This document shows, piece after piece, positions 1 through 6,947 of a stretch of 11,031 nucleotides of DNA. Under the pieces are notes generated by a model, which worked only from the letters and a program-made list of their open reading frames with translations, did no database searches and was not told the DNA's origin. The stretch spans positions 1-11,031 of the forward strand of contig JAHIVS010000354.1 of the NCBI GenBank assembly GCA_018816605.1, given 5' to 3'. Every line of letters begins with the position of its first letter. The first letter of the stretch is position 1. The position numbers were made by a program, and so were the translations under genes. The stretch is from Pseudomonadota bacterium. GTDB taxonomy: Bacteria; Desulfobacterota; Desulfobacteria; Desulfobacterales; Desulfobacteraceae.

Positions 1-386
1 TATACCAGACCGATGACCCCCGGGCCATTATTCTGGCACCCATGAGCAAACGCATGGGGGAGCTGGCCGGAGATACCCGCTGGTATGAGCTGTCAAAGGA
101 ATTGGAAATACGGGGTAAAAAAGCGTTCATGGAACGAAAGCAGCGGGAGATATTTTGCAATGTTGATTTTTACTCAGCCTCCCTGTTCCATTCCATGGGC
201 ATTGCAACAGACCTGTTCTCTCCCTTGTTTGCCCTGTCCCGTGTCAGCGGATGGACCGCCCATGTCATTGAGGAACAATTTGCCATGGCAGCCCCCAAAC
301 CCTCCCTTTACAGACCCGGAGCTACCTATGTGGGGGACTATTGCGGACCCGACGAGTGTGTATATACTGAAATTGATAAGCGATAA
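1..386 (+). CDS. gltA: Citrate synthase, C-terminal part (runs in from left edge)
   Basis: The reading frame is open from base 3 and gives 127 residues before the stop at 384-386; the N-terminal two thirds lie outside the window, so the ATG at 42 is internal. Citrate synthase condenses acetyl-CoA with oxaloacetate in the cytoplasm as the entry step of the TCA cycle. Visible family hallmarks are the NVDFYS motif, whose Asp codon at 165-167 is the catalytic Asp, then MGIATDLF and the SRVSGWTAHVIE segment, which carries the citrate-binding Arg near the C-terminus. The tail after the usual YVG motif (YCGPDECVYTEIDKR) is somewhat longer than in compact citrate synthases such as Bacillus CitZ. A 2-methylcitrate synthase cannot be ruled out from this fragment, but the icd gene two positions downstream favours a TCA role. 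It is followed after 38 bases by the rubredoxin/DUF2231 gene. Confidence 0.9.
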   Translation, partial: YQTDDPRAIILAPMSKRMGELAGDTRWYELSKELEIRGKKAFMERKQREIFCNVDFYSASLFHSMGIATDLFSPLFALSRVSGWTAHVIEEQFAMAAPKPSLYRPGATYVGDYCGPDECVYTEIDKR

Positions 387-424
387 TTTTTATATCATCA
401 ACTTAAACATCAAGGATAGATACC

Positions 425-1093
425 ATGAAAAAATGGCAGTGCAGTGTTTGTAAATATATTCATACAGGAGATACACCCCCTGACAAATGCCCGGTGTGCG
501 GGGTGAGCCGCGAAAAATTTGTGCTTCTCGAAGACGCAGCCGGTGCAAAGGAAGGTGCCGAAACTTCGCCAAAACCTGCCGGCCCGGCAGCAGACGTCCC
601 CGCATCCAGGCCGGTCCCCCAAAAAAAGCCGGAATCATCACCTGTTACGGCAGAGGATAGCCTTTATGACCGCATCCTCGGGCTCATGGTCAAACACCAT
701 GCCCACCCGGTGTCAGTTCATTTCCCAAACGGCATCCTGCCGGCCGCAGTGGTTTTGTTTATTCTGGCCTGGCTCTTTGACGTGGATCTTTTTATCAAGG
801 CCGGATTTATCAACCTGATCTTTGTGATCCTGGCCCTGCCCCTGGTATTGTTTTCCGGGGTTATTGAATGGAAGAAAAAATACAATCAGGCCGCTACCAC
901 CCTTTTTAAAATAAAAATTGTGGCAGCCTCCCTGACGGCCACGGCCTGTCTGATATCCGTGTCCTGGTACCTGATTGATCCCCAGGTGCTGTCATCCTCT
1001 TCTGCCTGGATTTTCATTCTGGTGAATAGTGTCATGCTCGCCGCAGCCGGTATTGCCGGCCATATTGGCGGTAAACTGGTATTCAAAGACTAA
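425..1093 (+). CDS. Rubredoxin-like domain fused to DUF2231 membrane domain
   Basis: The 222-residue protein has two parts. Residues 1-35 form a short rubrerythrin-type rubredoxin: Cys6-x2-Cys9 and Cys22-x2-Cys25, with [16 protein letters not shown] between and around them. This is the kind that normally sits at the end of rubrerythrins and binds one Fe(SCys)4. After a Pro/Ala/Lys-rich linker (about 38-78), residues 80-222 hold four hydrophobic segments (about 100-116, 121-146, 158-180, 190-215) preceded by the [13 protein letters not shown] motif typical of DUF2231 proteins. The likely location is the inner membrane, with the iron site on a soluble N-terminal head. A role in electron transfer is inferred; partner and substrate are unknown. 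The start is supported by AAGGATA about 5 bases upstream. It lies between citrate synthase and icd with short gaps, so it is probably cotranscribed with them. Confidence 0.82.
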   Translation: MKKWQCSVCKYIHTGDTPPDKCPVCGVSREKFVLLEDAAGAKEGAETSPKPAGPAADVPASRPVPQKKPESSPVTAEDSLYDRILGLMVKHHAHPVSVHFPNGILPAAVVLFILAWLFDVDLFIKAGFINLIFVILALPLVLFSGVIEWKKKYNQAATTLFKIKIVAASLTATACLISVSWYLIDPQVLSSSSAWIFILVNSVMLAAAGIAGHIGGKLVFKD

Positions 1094-1105
1094 TGAATTA
1101 ACCCC

Positions 1106-1110
1106 GGAGA
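1106..1110 (+). promoter_or_regulatory. Ribosome binding site of icd
   Basis: GGAGA sits 5 bases before the ATG at 1116. It decides the start in favour of 1116 over the in-frame upstream extension, which would run back into the rubredoxin/DUF2231 gene. Confidence 0.7.
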
Positions 1111-1115
1111 TTCCC

Positions 1116-2333
1116 ATGAAAAATATTATTACCCTCAATGACGACGGTTCCTTAAATGTACCGGACACCCCTCAGATTCCCTATATTCCCGGGGACGGAA
1201 CCGGGCCGGACATATGGAAGGCAGCCCAGAGGGTTCTGGATGCAGCCGTTGAAAAGACCTATGGCAAAAAAAAGAAAATCTTGTTTCTAGAAGTTCTGGC
1301 AGGGGAGGCTGCCTTTGAACAAACCGGAGAATGGCTTCCAAAAAAGACCCTGGAAACAATAAGAACCCACCGGGTGGCCATCAAGGGACCTCTGACCACC
1401 CCGGTGGGCAAGGGCATGCGAAGCCTGAATGTGGCCATTCGCCAGGAGCTTGATCTGTTTGCCTGCATCCGGCCGGTGCGGTATATCCCGGGGGTTCCCT
1501 CCCCCTGCAACGGGCCGGAAGCCATTAACATGATCATTTTCAGAGAAAATACCGAAGATCTCTACAAGGGCATTGAATGGGAAGCCGGGACTGTGGAAGC
1601 AAAACAGGCCATTGCCTTTATCCGGGAAAAATCAGGTAAAACTCTGGATGAAAACTTTACCGGAATTGGTATCAAACCCATCAGCAGGGACAATACCAAA
1701 CGGCTGGTAAGAAAAGCCATTCAATATGCCATTGACCACAACCGGCAAACGGTTACCCTCATGCACAAGGGAAATATCATGAAATTCACGGAAGGGGCCT
1801 TTCTCAAATGGGGCCTGGAAGTGGGAACTGAATTTTCCCATAAAATTGTAACAGAACAGGAGGTATGGGATACATATGACGGCACGGTTCCCCAGGGGAA
1901 AATCCTGCTAAAGGACAGGATTGCCGACAATATGTTCCAGCAGGTATTGATGCGGCCTTCAGAGTATGATGTCATTGCCTGCCCCAATCTGAACGGAGAC
2001 TATATCTCGGATCTTCTGGCCGCCATGGTCGGCGGGCTGGGACTGGCTCCGGGTGCCAATGTGGGATCAGAGTGCGCCGTGTTTGAGGCCACCCACGGAA
2101 CTGCTCCCAAGTATGCCGGCATGGACAAGGTAAATCCGGGATCCGTTATCCTGTCCGGGGCCATGATGCTGGAGCACATGGGATGGCAGGAAGCCGCTGA
2201 ACTTATCCGTTCGGCCATTGGGCAGGCGATTCTGAACAAACGGGTAACCTATGACCTTGCACGTCAGATCCCCATGGCAATTGAACTAAAATGCTCGGAG
2301 TTTGCCGAAGAAATCTGCGCCTGTATGGGCTAG
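1116..2333 (+). CDS. icd: NADP-dependent isocitrate dehydrogenase
   Basis: Oxidative decarboxylation of isocitrate to 2-oxoglutarate in the TCA cycle; if the host fixes carbon or grows on acetate the enzyme may also run reductively. The 405-residue protein is colinear with E. coli Icd (416). [10 protein letters not shown] begins near residue 24, and the substrate loop [12 protein letters not shown] includes Ser103, equivalent to the AceK-phosphorylated Ser113. The NADP-selecting residues are all present at a constant offset of 12 from E. coli: Lys332, Tyr333, Val339, Tyr379 and Arg383. The frame is open further upstream, but the ATG at 1116 is chosen because GGAGA lies 5 bases before it and the protein then begins at the family N-terminus; an earlier start would overlap the previous gene. 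It ends 16 bases from the convergent xth gene. Confidence 0.97.
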   Translation: MKNIITLNDDGSLNVPDTPQIPYIPGDGTGPDIWKAAQRVLDAAVEKTYGKKKKILFLEVLAGEAAFEQTGEWLPKKTLETIRTHRVAIKGPLTTPVGKGMRSLNVAIRQELDLFACIRPVRYIPGVPSPCNGPEAINMIIFRENTEDLYKGIEWEAGTVEAKQAIAFIREKSGKTLDENFTGIGIKPISRDNTKRLVRKAIQYAIDHNRQTVTLMHKGNIMKFTEGAFLKWGLEVGTEFSHKIVTEQEVWDTYDGTVPQGKILLKDRIADNMFQQVLMRPSEYDVIACPNLNGDYISDLLAAMVGGLGLAPGANVGSECAVFEATHGTAPKYAGMDKVNPGSVILSGAMMLEHMGWQEAAELIRSAIGQAILNKRVTYDLARQIPMAIELKCSEFAEEICACMG

Positions 2334-2349
2334 ACCAGCAGCATTCAGC

Positions 2350-3144
2350 CTATATTTCAACAACAAGCCCCACAGGGCAATGATCGGACCCCAGGATCTC
2401 ATTATGGATAAAGGCCTGTTTAACAACCCCTTTATCGATGAGATCCTGGGTCACAAAAAAATAATCAATCCGCCACCCGGCATTGTTCTTTCTGGCACTA
2501 AACCGATAGGACCACCAGGAGTATTTGACGGTGTCCGGATGAAAATGCCGGAAGGTGTCCACATATCCCATTTTGACCATTCGGTCCAGCACCTCCCGCT
2601 CAATGGGAAGAAATCCCGACCGTTTTGAATTGGGAGCGGGATGTTTCAGGTCAATCTCATTGTGGGCTGTGTTAAAATCTCCTGTGATGATCAGACTTTT
2701 CCCCTCATTTTGCAGCTCCTGGGCATGGCCGATGAACCAGTCATAAAACTCAAGTTTATAGGCCAGCCTGTCTTCACTCATCTGGCCGTTGGGAAAATAA
2801 ACATTGAACAGGGTAAAGGCATCAAACTCCATCTGGATCACCCTGCCCTCCCCGTCAAACCTGGGGATTCCAAAATCGGTTGTGACCTTTGACGGGGGGT
2901 ATTTTGAATAGGTGACCACCCCGCTATACCCTTTTTTGATGGTTGAATGATTCCAGAAAGATTCAAAGGAAGGCAGATCCGTCATTTCATCGGTGCGCTG
3001 GTCCGCTTGGAGTTTGGTTTCCTGGAGCATCAGAATATCCGGGTCCATGGCCTCAAGAGCCCGGAAAAAATCTTTTTTCATCACAGCCCGCAGACCGTTT
3101 ACATTCCAGGAAATCAATTTTATTTGTTTTTTGGGTGTTGTCAT
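2350..3144 (-). CDS. xth: Exodeoxyribonuclease III family (AP endonuclease)
   Basis: A 264-residue member of the exonuclease-endonuclease-phosphatase (EEP) fold. The family cleaves DNA at abasic sites and has 3'-5' exonuclease and 3'-phosphatase activities in base excision repair. All family motifs are visible: WNVNGLRA near the N-terminus (metal/substrate Asn), LQETKLQ (metal-binding Glu), NVYFPNG, the catalytic GDFNTAH, WWSYR and RIDYFF, and the C-terminal GSDHCPVG with the catalytic Asp-His pair. Length matches ExoIII/ExoA proteins (about 250-270). The start ATG lies 4 bases after the acdB stop (TGATGTTATG on the - strand), so translation is probably coupled and the gene is the last of an acdA-acdB-xth operon. 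The Shine-Dalgarno is modest: GAAGGGG at about 11 bases. There is no sign of damage. Confidence 0.95.
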   Translation of the reverse strand: MTTPKKQIKLISWNVNGLRAVMKKDFFRALEAMDPDILMLQETKLQADQRTDEMTDLPSFESFWNHSTIKKGYSGVVTYSKYPPSKVTTDFGIPRFDGEGRVIQMEFDAFTLFNVYFPNGQMSEDRLAYKLEFYDWFIGHAQELQNEGKSLIITGDFNTAHNEIDLKHPAPNSKRSGFLPIEREVLDRMVKMGYVDTFRHFHPDTVKYSWWSYRFSARKNNAGWRIDYFFVTQDLIDKGVVKQAFIHNEILGSDHCPVGLVVEI

Positions 3145-3148
3145 AACA

Positions 3149-3832
3149 TCATGGCCCCTTCACGAGCATGATCCGGGCATCGGCAATGACACACCGGTCC
3201 TGGGTGCAGATGACCGGATTCAGGTCAATGGACTGGAAATTTTCCTCCAGATCCATTATCAGGGACGAAAAGTTCGCCACCAGCTGTCCCAGAGCCGCCA
3301 TGTTCACCCCCGGAGACCTGCGATACCCCCTGAACAATCGTTTGCCCTGAAGGGAATCGACCATGGAAGCCACTTCTGCCGATTTTACCGGGGCCATGCG
3401 AATGGCCGTATCCTTATAAATTTCAACCGAGGTCCCGCCCAGGCCCAGAACAACCACAGGCCCGAACTGGAAATCATTTTTGGCACCAATGATGATTTCT
3501 AGGCCCTTGACCATTTCTTCAACCAGAACCTGCTCACACCCCTGAAGGGCTTTGAGGCGAATCATTTCCCGTTCAAGGATTTTTTCTTCTGATATGCCCG
3601 TAACCACGGCTGCAAATTCCGTTTTGTGAATAATTTTCTCGGACACGGCCTTGGCCACCACAGGACCTGGGGCATTTCTCAAAAACGTGCCGGCCACCGC
3701 AATGGAATCGGTCAAAACAAAGTTGGGGATATCAAACCCCCGGCCGGCCATGATCTGTTTGGCCTGGGGCTCCAATATCCAGCCACGGGATTTGGATGCT
3801 TCAATAATATGTCTGTCTGATTTGCTTAACAT
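3149..3832 (-). CDS. acdB: ADP-forming acetyl/acyl-CoA synthetase, beta subunit
   Basis: ATP-grasp (ATP-grasp_5) subunit of ADP-forming acyl-CoA synthetase, which converts acyl-CoA + ADP + Pi to free acid + CoA + ATP and the reverse. The 227 residues match the separate beta subunit of Pyrococcus ACD (about 232) rather than the C-terminal half of a fused enzyme. Visible are the N-terminal LEPQAKQIM segment, IIHKTE with His69 (the beta-subunit phosphohistidine position), EEMVKGLEIIIGAKND, FGPVVVLGLGG, and the ending IDLNPV...VIADARIML. The usual HKSDVGGV is altered to HKTEFAAV here. I chose the ATG at 3832, which overlaps the acdA stop by 7 bases and has AAGGTG 6 bases upstream; a GTG at 3841 (three codons longer, AAAGG 9 bases upstream) is a possible alternative. 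Confidence 0.9.
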   Translation of the reverse strand: MLSKSDRHIIEASKSRGWILEPQAKQIMAGRGFDIPNFVLTDSIAVAGTFLRNAPGPVVAKAVSEKIIHKTEFAAVVTGISEEKILEREMIRLKALQGCEQVLVEEMVKGLEIIIGAKNDFQFGPVVVLGLGGTSVEIYKDTAIRMAPVKSAEVASMVDSLQGKRLFRGYRRSPGVNMAALGQLVANFSSLIMDLEENFQSIDLNPVICTQDRCVIADARIMLVKGP

Positions 3833-5193
3833 GGTCTGCACCTTTTTAAGGCCTTTGCCATCAAAACGGCGCCTTCCACTGAAGAGGCCACAGGAATATT
3901 GTTCAATTCAAACCCTTCAATGATGATCTTGTACTTGTCCTCATGGGGGACGTAGGCAATCAGGGGCTTGCCTTCATTGCGGGCCACCTGGGAAAGCTTG
4001 GCGCCGATATCAGCGGAAATACCCGGAGAATAGGGCAGCAGAAGGGTCAGGATACATTCAATATTTTCATCCCGGGCCAGGTGCCGTACCGAAATCTCGA
4101 TGTCATTGTCCACACAGGAGCCGGTCAAATCCAGGGGATTGGTCAAAGAGGCAATCTGGCGGATCTCCGGGGAGAGGTTTTCCCGGATCTTTCCAATGGT
4201 CCGGGAGGTGATTTGGGGAAGGCTTATCCCGTGTGCACCGCAGGCATCTGCAGCCAGCACCCCGTGTCCGCCGCTCAGGGAGACAATGCCCACATTCCCC
4301 CGGATTCCCTTGGAATAGCAGCTTAAGGCCTCGCAAAAGGAGGTCAGTTCATATTCATTGGCGGCTTCTGCCACACAAAATTGTTTCATGACTTCGGAAA
4401 AAACACGATAATCGCCTGCCAGGGAGGCCGTATGGCTGGAAACGGCTGCCATTCCCTTTGGACTTTTGCCGGCCTTTAACACCACAATGGGCTTGGGGCA
4501 GCGCTCTGCCCGGCGGATAAATTCTCTGCCCTCCCGTCGCCCGAACCCTTCAATGTAAAAGGCAATCACCCGGGTTTCAAGGTCGTTTTCAAACCAGTCA
4601 ATCATGTCAATTTCCCGGAGAACGGCCTTGTTGCCGATACTTACCCCCAGCGAGATGCCGATGCCCTGGCCTGCAAACTTTACCATCTGGTCCACCAGGA
4701 CCCCCCCGCTCTGGGAAACAAACCCGATATTCCCCTTTTTGGGACGGACTATCCGTTCGCCCGGGAGAAAAAAGGTATCCACCACATCCGGGGCATAAAT
4801 CCCCAGACAATTGGGCCCCACAAAGGGAAAGTCTGCCTTTTGGGCAATATCGGTCACCGTTTTTTGAAGTTCATGATTACCGGACTCGGAAAAGCCTCCG
4901 GAAATAATCACGGCGCCTTTCACCCCTTTTTTGATGCATTGTTTAACCACTCCGGGAACAAACTGAGCCCGAACGGCAATAACCGCCATGTCCACATCCC
5001 CTTGGATATCTTCTACCTGCCGATACAAAGGTTCCCGGTTGAGCATCCCCCCTTTGGGATTCACGGCATAGGTTTTAACCGGATACCGAAGATGATTTTT
5101 TGTATAAATCACATTGGCCGGATGGCTGTTCTGGGTTGTGGAAACACCGATCACCGCCATGCTAGACGGCCTGAAAAGGAATTTAAGATCCAT
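3826..5193 (-). CDS. acdA: ADP-forming acetyl/acyl-CoA synthetase, alpha subunit
   Basis: Catalytic CoA-binding subunit that forms acyl phosphate and passes the phosphate through a histidine to the beta subunit. In 455 residues it has an N-terminal Rossmann CoA-binding domain (1-130: AVIGVS, YAVNPKGG, GGFSESG, FVGPNCLG), a succinyl-CoA-ligase-like domain (about 150-290) with SQSGG, and SSHTASLAGD whose His254 is the phosphorylated residue, then a flavodoxin-like ligase domain (about 300-440: VSLSGGHGVLAADACGAHG, TNPLDLTG). Length matches the archaeal alpha subunit (about 460). The start is supported by AAGGGA about 7 bases upstream. It is first in the acdA-acdB-xth operon and follows the terminator of the rubrerythrin-like gene. 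In an acetate-metabolising sulfate reducer it would make ATP from acetyl-CoA or activate acetate; the exact acyl substrate cannot be read from sequence. Confidence 0.93.
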   Translation of the reverse strand: MDLKFLFRPSSMAVIGVSTTQNSHPANVIYTKNHLRYPVKTYAVNPKGGMLNREPLYRQVEDIQGDVDMAVIAVRAQFVPGVVKQCIKKGVKGAVIISGGFSESGNHELQKTVTDIAQKADFPFVGPNCLGIYAPDVVDTFFLPGERIVRPKKGNIGFVSQSGGVLVDQMVKFAGQGIGISLGVSIGNKAVLREIDMIDWFENDLETRVIAFYIEGFGRREGREFIRRAERCPKPIVVLKAGKSPKGMAAVSSHTASLAGDYRVFSEVMKQFCVAEAANEYELTSFCEALSCYSKGIRGNVGIVSLSGGHGVLAADACGAHGISLPQITSRTIGKIRENLSPEIRQIASLTNPLDLTGSCVDNDIEISVRHLARDENIECILTLLLPYSPGISADIGAKLSQVARNEGKPLIAYVPHEDKYKIIIEGFELNNIPVASSVEGAVLMAKALKRCRPC

Positions 5194-5260
5194 TGTTTTC
5201 CCTTTTTAAAATACGGACTGGCACATCCCAATCCCGGCAGGTCGGGCCCAAGGCCCTCCC

Positions 5261-5304
5261 TTAAAAAAAGCCAGGGGAATTGACAGGACGCTCAATTCCC
5301 CGGC
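5261..5304 (-). terminator. Intrinsic terminator after the rubrerythrin-like gene
   Basis: Bases 5274-5283 (GGGGAATTGA) pair perfectly with 5292-5301 (TCAATTCCCC) around an 8-base loop. Three more pairs (5270-5272 with 5302-5304) extend the stem past a single bulged A at 5273. On the - strand the stem is followed at once by seven T (complement of 5263-5269). This is a textbook rho-independent terminator for leftward transcription. It lies 82 bases beyond the rubrerythrin-like gene's stop and separates it from acdA. Confidence 0.88.
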
Positions 5305-5323
5305 ATAGATAGAAGGATCCAAA

Positions 5324-5356
5324 GGCCAATTGCCTTGAAACGCCGGTTAATTGGCC
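5324..5356 (-). other. Second inverted repeat in the 5194-5385 gap
   Basis: GGCCAATT (5324-5331) and AATTGGCC (5349-5356) are perfect inverted copies separated by 17 bases. On the - strand the hairpin is followed only by TTTGG, so it is at best a weak first terminator or a 3' stabilising stem for the rubrerythrin-like mRNA, upstream of the strong terminator at 5261-5304. The rest of the 5194-5385 gap holds the acdA ribosome binding site and no further recognisable element. Confidence 0.4.
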
Positions 5357-5385
5357 CCCCTGATGGTTCTGGTCACTTGTCCCGA

Positions 5386-5847
5386 TTAATTATCCTGGTC
5401 AGCCAGGTAATCGTCATACATGCTTTCAAGGCCCAATTTGTGCTTGGCTTCTTCCTGTACAAGGATCAAAAACACCTTTTTGGCATCTTGATTATCTGTC
5501 TGCCCGGCAAGATCCGTATAAAGCTTAACGGCAACTTCTTCTCTTTTCATGGCAAGTTTTAGAATTTCAGGCATTGGCATGCCTTCCTCATACTCTTTTT
5601 CCAACATATAATCACTGATCTTAAGATCGGTAATTTTCTTGAATTCATAGGCATCAATTTTTTCCTTGTTCCCTGAGATATCGGACAGAAGGCTCACATG
5701 TTTTTCTTCTTCCTTTGAAAAGTTCACAAAGGTTTCCTTAAGGGAAGCCCGGGTTGCCTTATTTGCAAGGGACAGATAGAATGCAACAGCTTCTTTTTCT
5801 CTGTCAATGGCGAAGCTTAGTATTTCATCAACTGATCCGAATTTCAT
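5386..5847 (-). CDS. Rubrerythrin-like diiron protein without rubredoxin domain
   Basis: A 153-residue all-helical ferritin-like protein. Both halves of the diiron four-helix bundle are clear: E17-x6-Y24 and E47-x2-H50 in the first half, E103-x6-Y110 and E133-x2-H136 in the second. The spacing fits the rubrerythrin/ferritin-like family, whose members reduce peroxide or handle iron in the cytoplasm of anaerobes. The usual C-terminal rubredoxin domain is absent: the protein ends YDDYLADQDN just after the last helix. The gene is well expressed by appearance, with a perfect AGGAGG 9 bases upstream and its own intrinsic terminator, so it is probably monocistronic. Peroxide or oxygen defence is the likely role; the electron donor is unknown. 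A plain iron-storage or sensing role cannot be excluded. Confidence 0.85.
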   Translation of the reverse strand: MKFGSVDEILSFAIDREKEAVAFYLSLANKATRASLKETFVNFSKEEEKHVSLLSDISGNKEKIDAYEFKKITDLKISDYMLEKEYEEGMPMPEILKLAMKREEVAVKLYTDLAGQTDNQDAKKVFLILVQEEAKHKLGLESMYDDYLADQDN

Positions 5848-5856
5848 GATTAATTT

Positions 5857-5862
5857 CCTCCT
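5857..5862 (-). promoter_or_regulatory. Strong ribosome binding site of the rubrerythrin-like gene
   Basis: On the - strand this reads AGGAGG, full complementarity to the 16S anti-Shine-Dalgarno, 9 bases before the ATG at 5845-5847. It is the best-matched Shine-Dalgarno I noticed in the window and suggests an abundant protein. Confidence 0.8.
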
Positions 5863-5914
5863 GGTTGGCGGTTATGTATATGTCTCTTTCAAAATACAAC
5901 GATCAAAGTAGCAA

Positions 5915-5942
5915 ATTGTATACCAGATTTTAAAAAAGTTAA
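5915..5942 (-). promoter_or_regulatory. Putative sigma-70-type promoter for the rubrerythrin-like gene
   Basis: On the - strand TTAACT (5937-5942, 4 of 6 to the -35 consensus) and TACAAT (5915-5920, 5 of 6 to the -10 consensus) are separated by 16 bases. They lie about 70 bases before the start codon, in the AT-rich gap between two genes on the same strand. Predicted by eye only. A 6-base inverted repeat, ATACAA at 5894-5899 and TTGTAT at 5916-5921, overlaps the -10 and could be an operator. Confidence 0.35.
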
Positions 5943-5962
5943 AGACCCCGGGCAAGAGATTT

Positions 5963-6883
5963 TCATTGTTTTACAAAAATATCGGCCAGGGCTGGCCCCA
6001 GGTCCTTAAATTGGAATTCAAACCCCAGTTGGGTCAGCCTTTGGGGAAGTGCTTTCTGGCTTATGAGCAGGGAAGATCCCAGATCCCCCATCACAAGCCT
6101 TACCATGAAGGCCGGGGCCGGCAGGATTGCCGGTCGGTTCAGAACTTGCCCCAGTGCTGCTGCAAAGGTTTTCTGGCGGGCAAGCCCGGGGGCTGTAAAA
6201 TTAAAAATTCCCTCAAGATCCCCATCCGCCATTAAAAAGGATACCGCCCGGTACAGGTCATGGACATGGATCCAGGGAAACCATTGGCGGCCAGAGCCCA
6301 AGGGGCCTCCAACAAACCATTTAAAGGCCGGAGCCATGACGGACAAAGCCCCTTGGGCACCCAGCACCACACCAAACCGCAGAAGGCAGACCTTGACCTC
6401 TTTGTTCACAGCTTCCAGGGCCTGGTCTTCCCAGTCCCTGCACACCAGGGACAAAAAATCAGAACCGGCCGGGGCTGTCTCGGACAAAAGTGTCTCACCG
6501 CCATCGCCATAATACCCAACGGCTGACGCATTCAGCAACTTGGCCGGTTTTCCCCTTTCCATGGCAGCCACCAGATTTTGGGTTGTCAGGATTCTGGAAT
6601 CATAGATGGCCTGCTTGTATTTTTTTGTCCACGGCTTAAAGATATTCCTGCCGGCCAGGTTGATCACCACATCGGCAGTTGAAACATGGTCCTGCCACGC
6701 GCCTTTCCGGGAGGTATCGGCACTGATCCATTTAAACTGTTCAAATTGTGGCCCGGGTTGTTGTTCAAAGGGATGGCGCAGGGAAGTGCCCAGACCGGTC
6801 ACCTGGTAATTTTCCAAAAGAAACCGGTTTGCCAGATATTTTCCCACAAAGCCTGATCCGCCGGTCATCACAATTTTTTTCAT
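5963..6883 (-). CDS. TIGR01777-family SDR epimerase (YfcH-like, DUF1731)
   Basis: A 306-residue extended short-chain dehydrogenase/reductase. It opens with the NAD(P)-binding motif TGGSGFVG (residues 7-14) and has ADVVINLAGRNIF, the NASAVGYYGDGG segment that carries the family's YxxxG region, and PWIHVHDLYRAV. It closes with a DUF1731-type C-terminus (about 250-303: PAPAFMVRLVMGDLGSSLL, then SQKALPQRLTQLGFEF). This matches bacterial YfcH and eukaryotic SDR39U1 in order and length (about 300). The family is widespread but its substrate is not known, so only an NAD(P)-dependent sugar-nucleotide or cell-envelope type reaction can be guessed. The frame extends to a TTG at 6904, but the ATG at 6883 has GGGGGA 7 bases upstream and begins at the Rossmann strand. 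It is last in a leftward cluster after the unknown acidic gene (64-base gap). Confidence 0.92.
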   Translation of the reverse strand: MKKIVMTGGSGFVGKYLANRFLLENYQVTGLGTSLRHPFEQQPGPQFEQFKWISADTSRKGAWQDHVSTADVVINLAGRNIFKPWTKKYKQAIYDSRILTTQNLVAAMERGKPAKLLNASAVGYYGDGGETLLSETAPAGSDFLSLVCRDWEDQALEAVNKEVKVCLLRFGVVLGAQGALSVMAPAFKWFVGGPLGSGRQWFPWIHVHDLYRAVSFLMADGDLEGIFNFTAPGLARQKTFAAALGQVLNRPAILPAPAFMVRLVMGDLGSSLLISQKALPQRLTQLGFEFQFKDLGPALADIFVKQ

Positions 6884-6947
6884 GTATGATCCCCCAAAAG
6901 GCAATTACAACCGTTTTTTGCGGGGTTAGGGCACCCCTCTCCCCCCT

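Noticed and set aside
1029..1115. Extended N-terminus for isocitrate dehydrogenase
   Set aside because: The added residues overlap the preceding gene and are absent from the family; the ATG at 1116 has a good Shine-Dalgarno.
2993..3502. Long + strand open frame across the start of xth and the end of acdB
   Set aside because: It spans two well-supported genes on the other strand and has no family motif or ribosome binding site.
4840..5283. + strand open frame of 147 codons opposite acdA that runs into the terminator region
   Set aside because: It is antisense to the conserved CoA-binding domain and reads through the intrinsic terminator; the sequence looks like no protein family.
6922..6937. 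Hairpin GGGGT-6-ACCCC between the acidic-protein and epimerase genes
   Set aside because: No T-run follows on either strand and the stem is only five pairs, so I do not call it a terminator.
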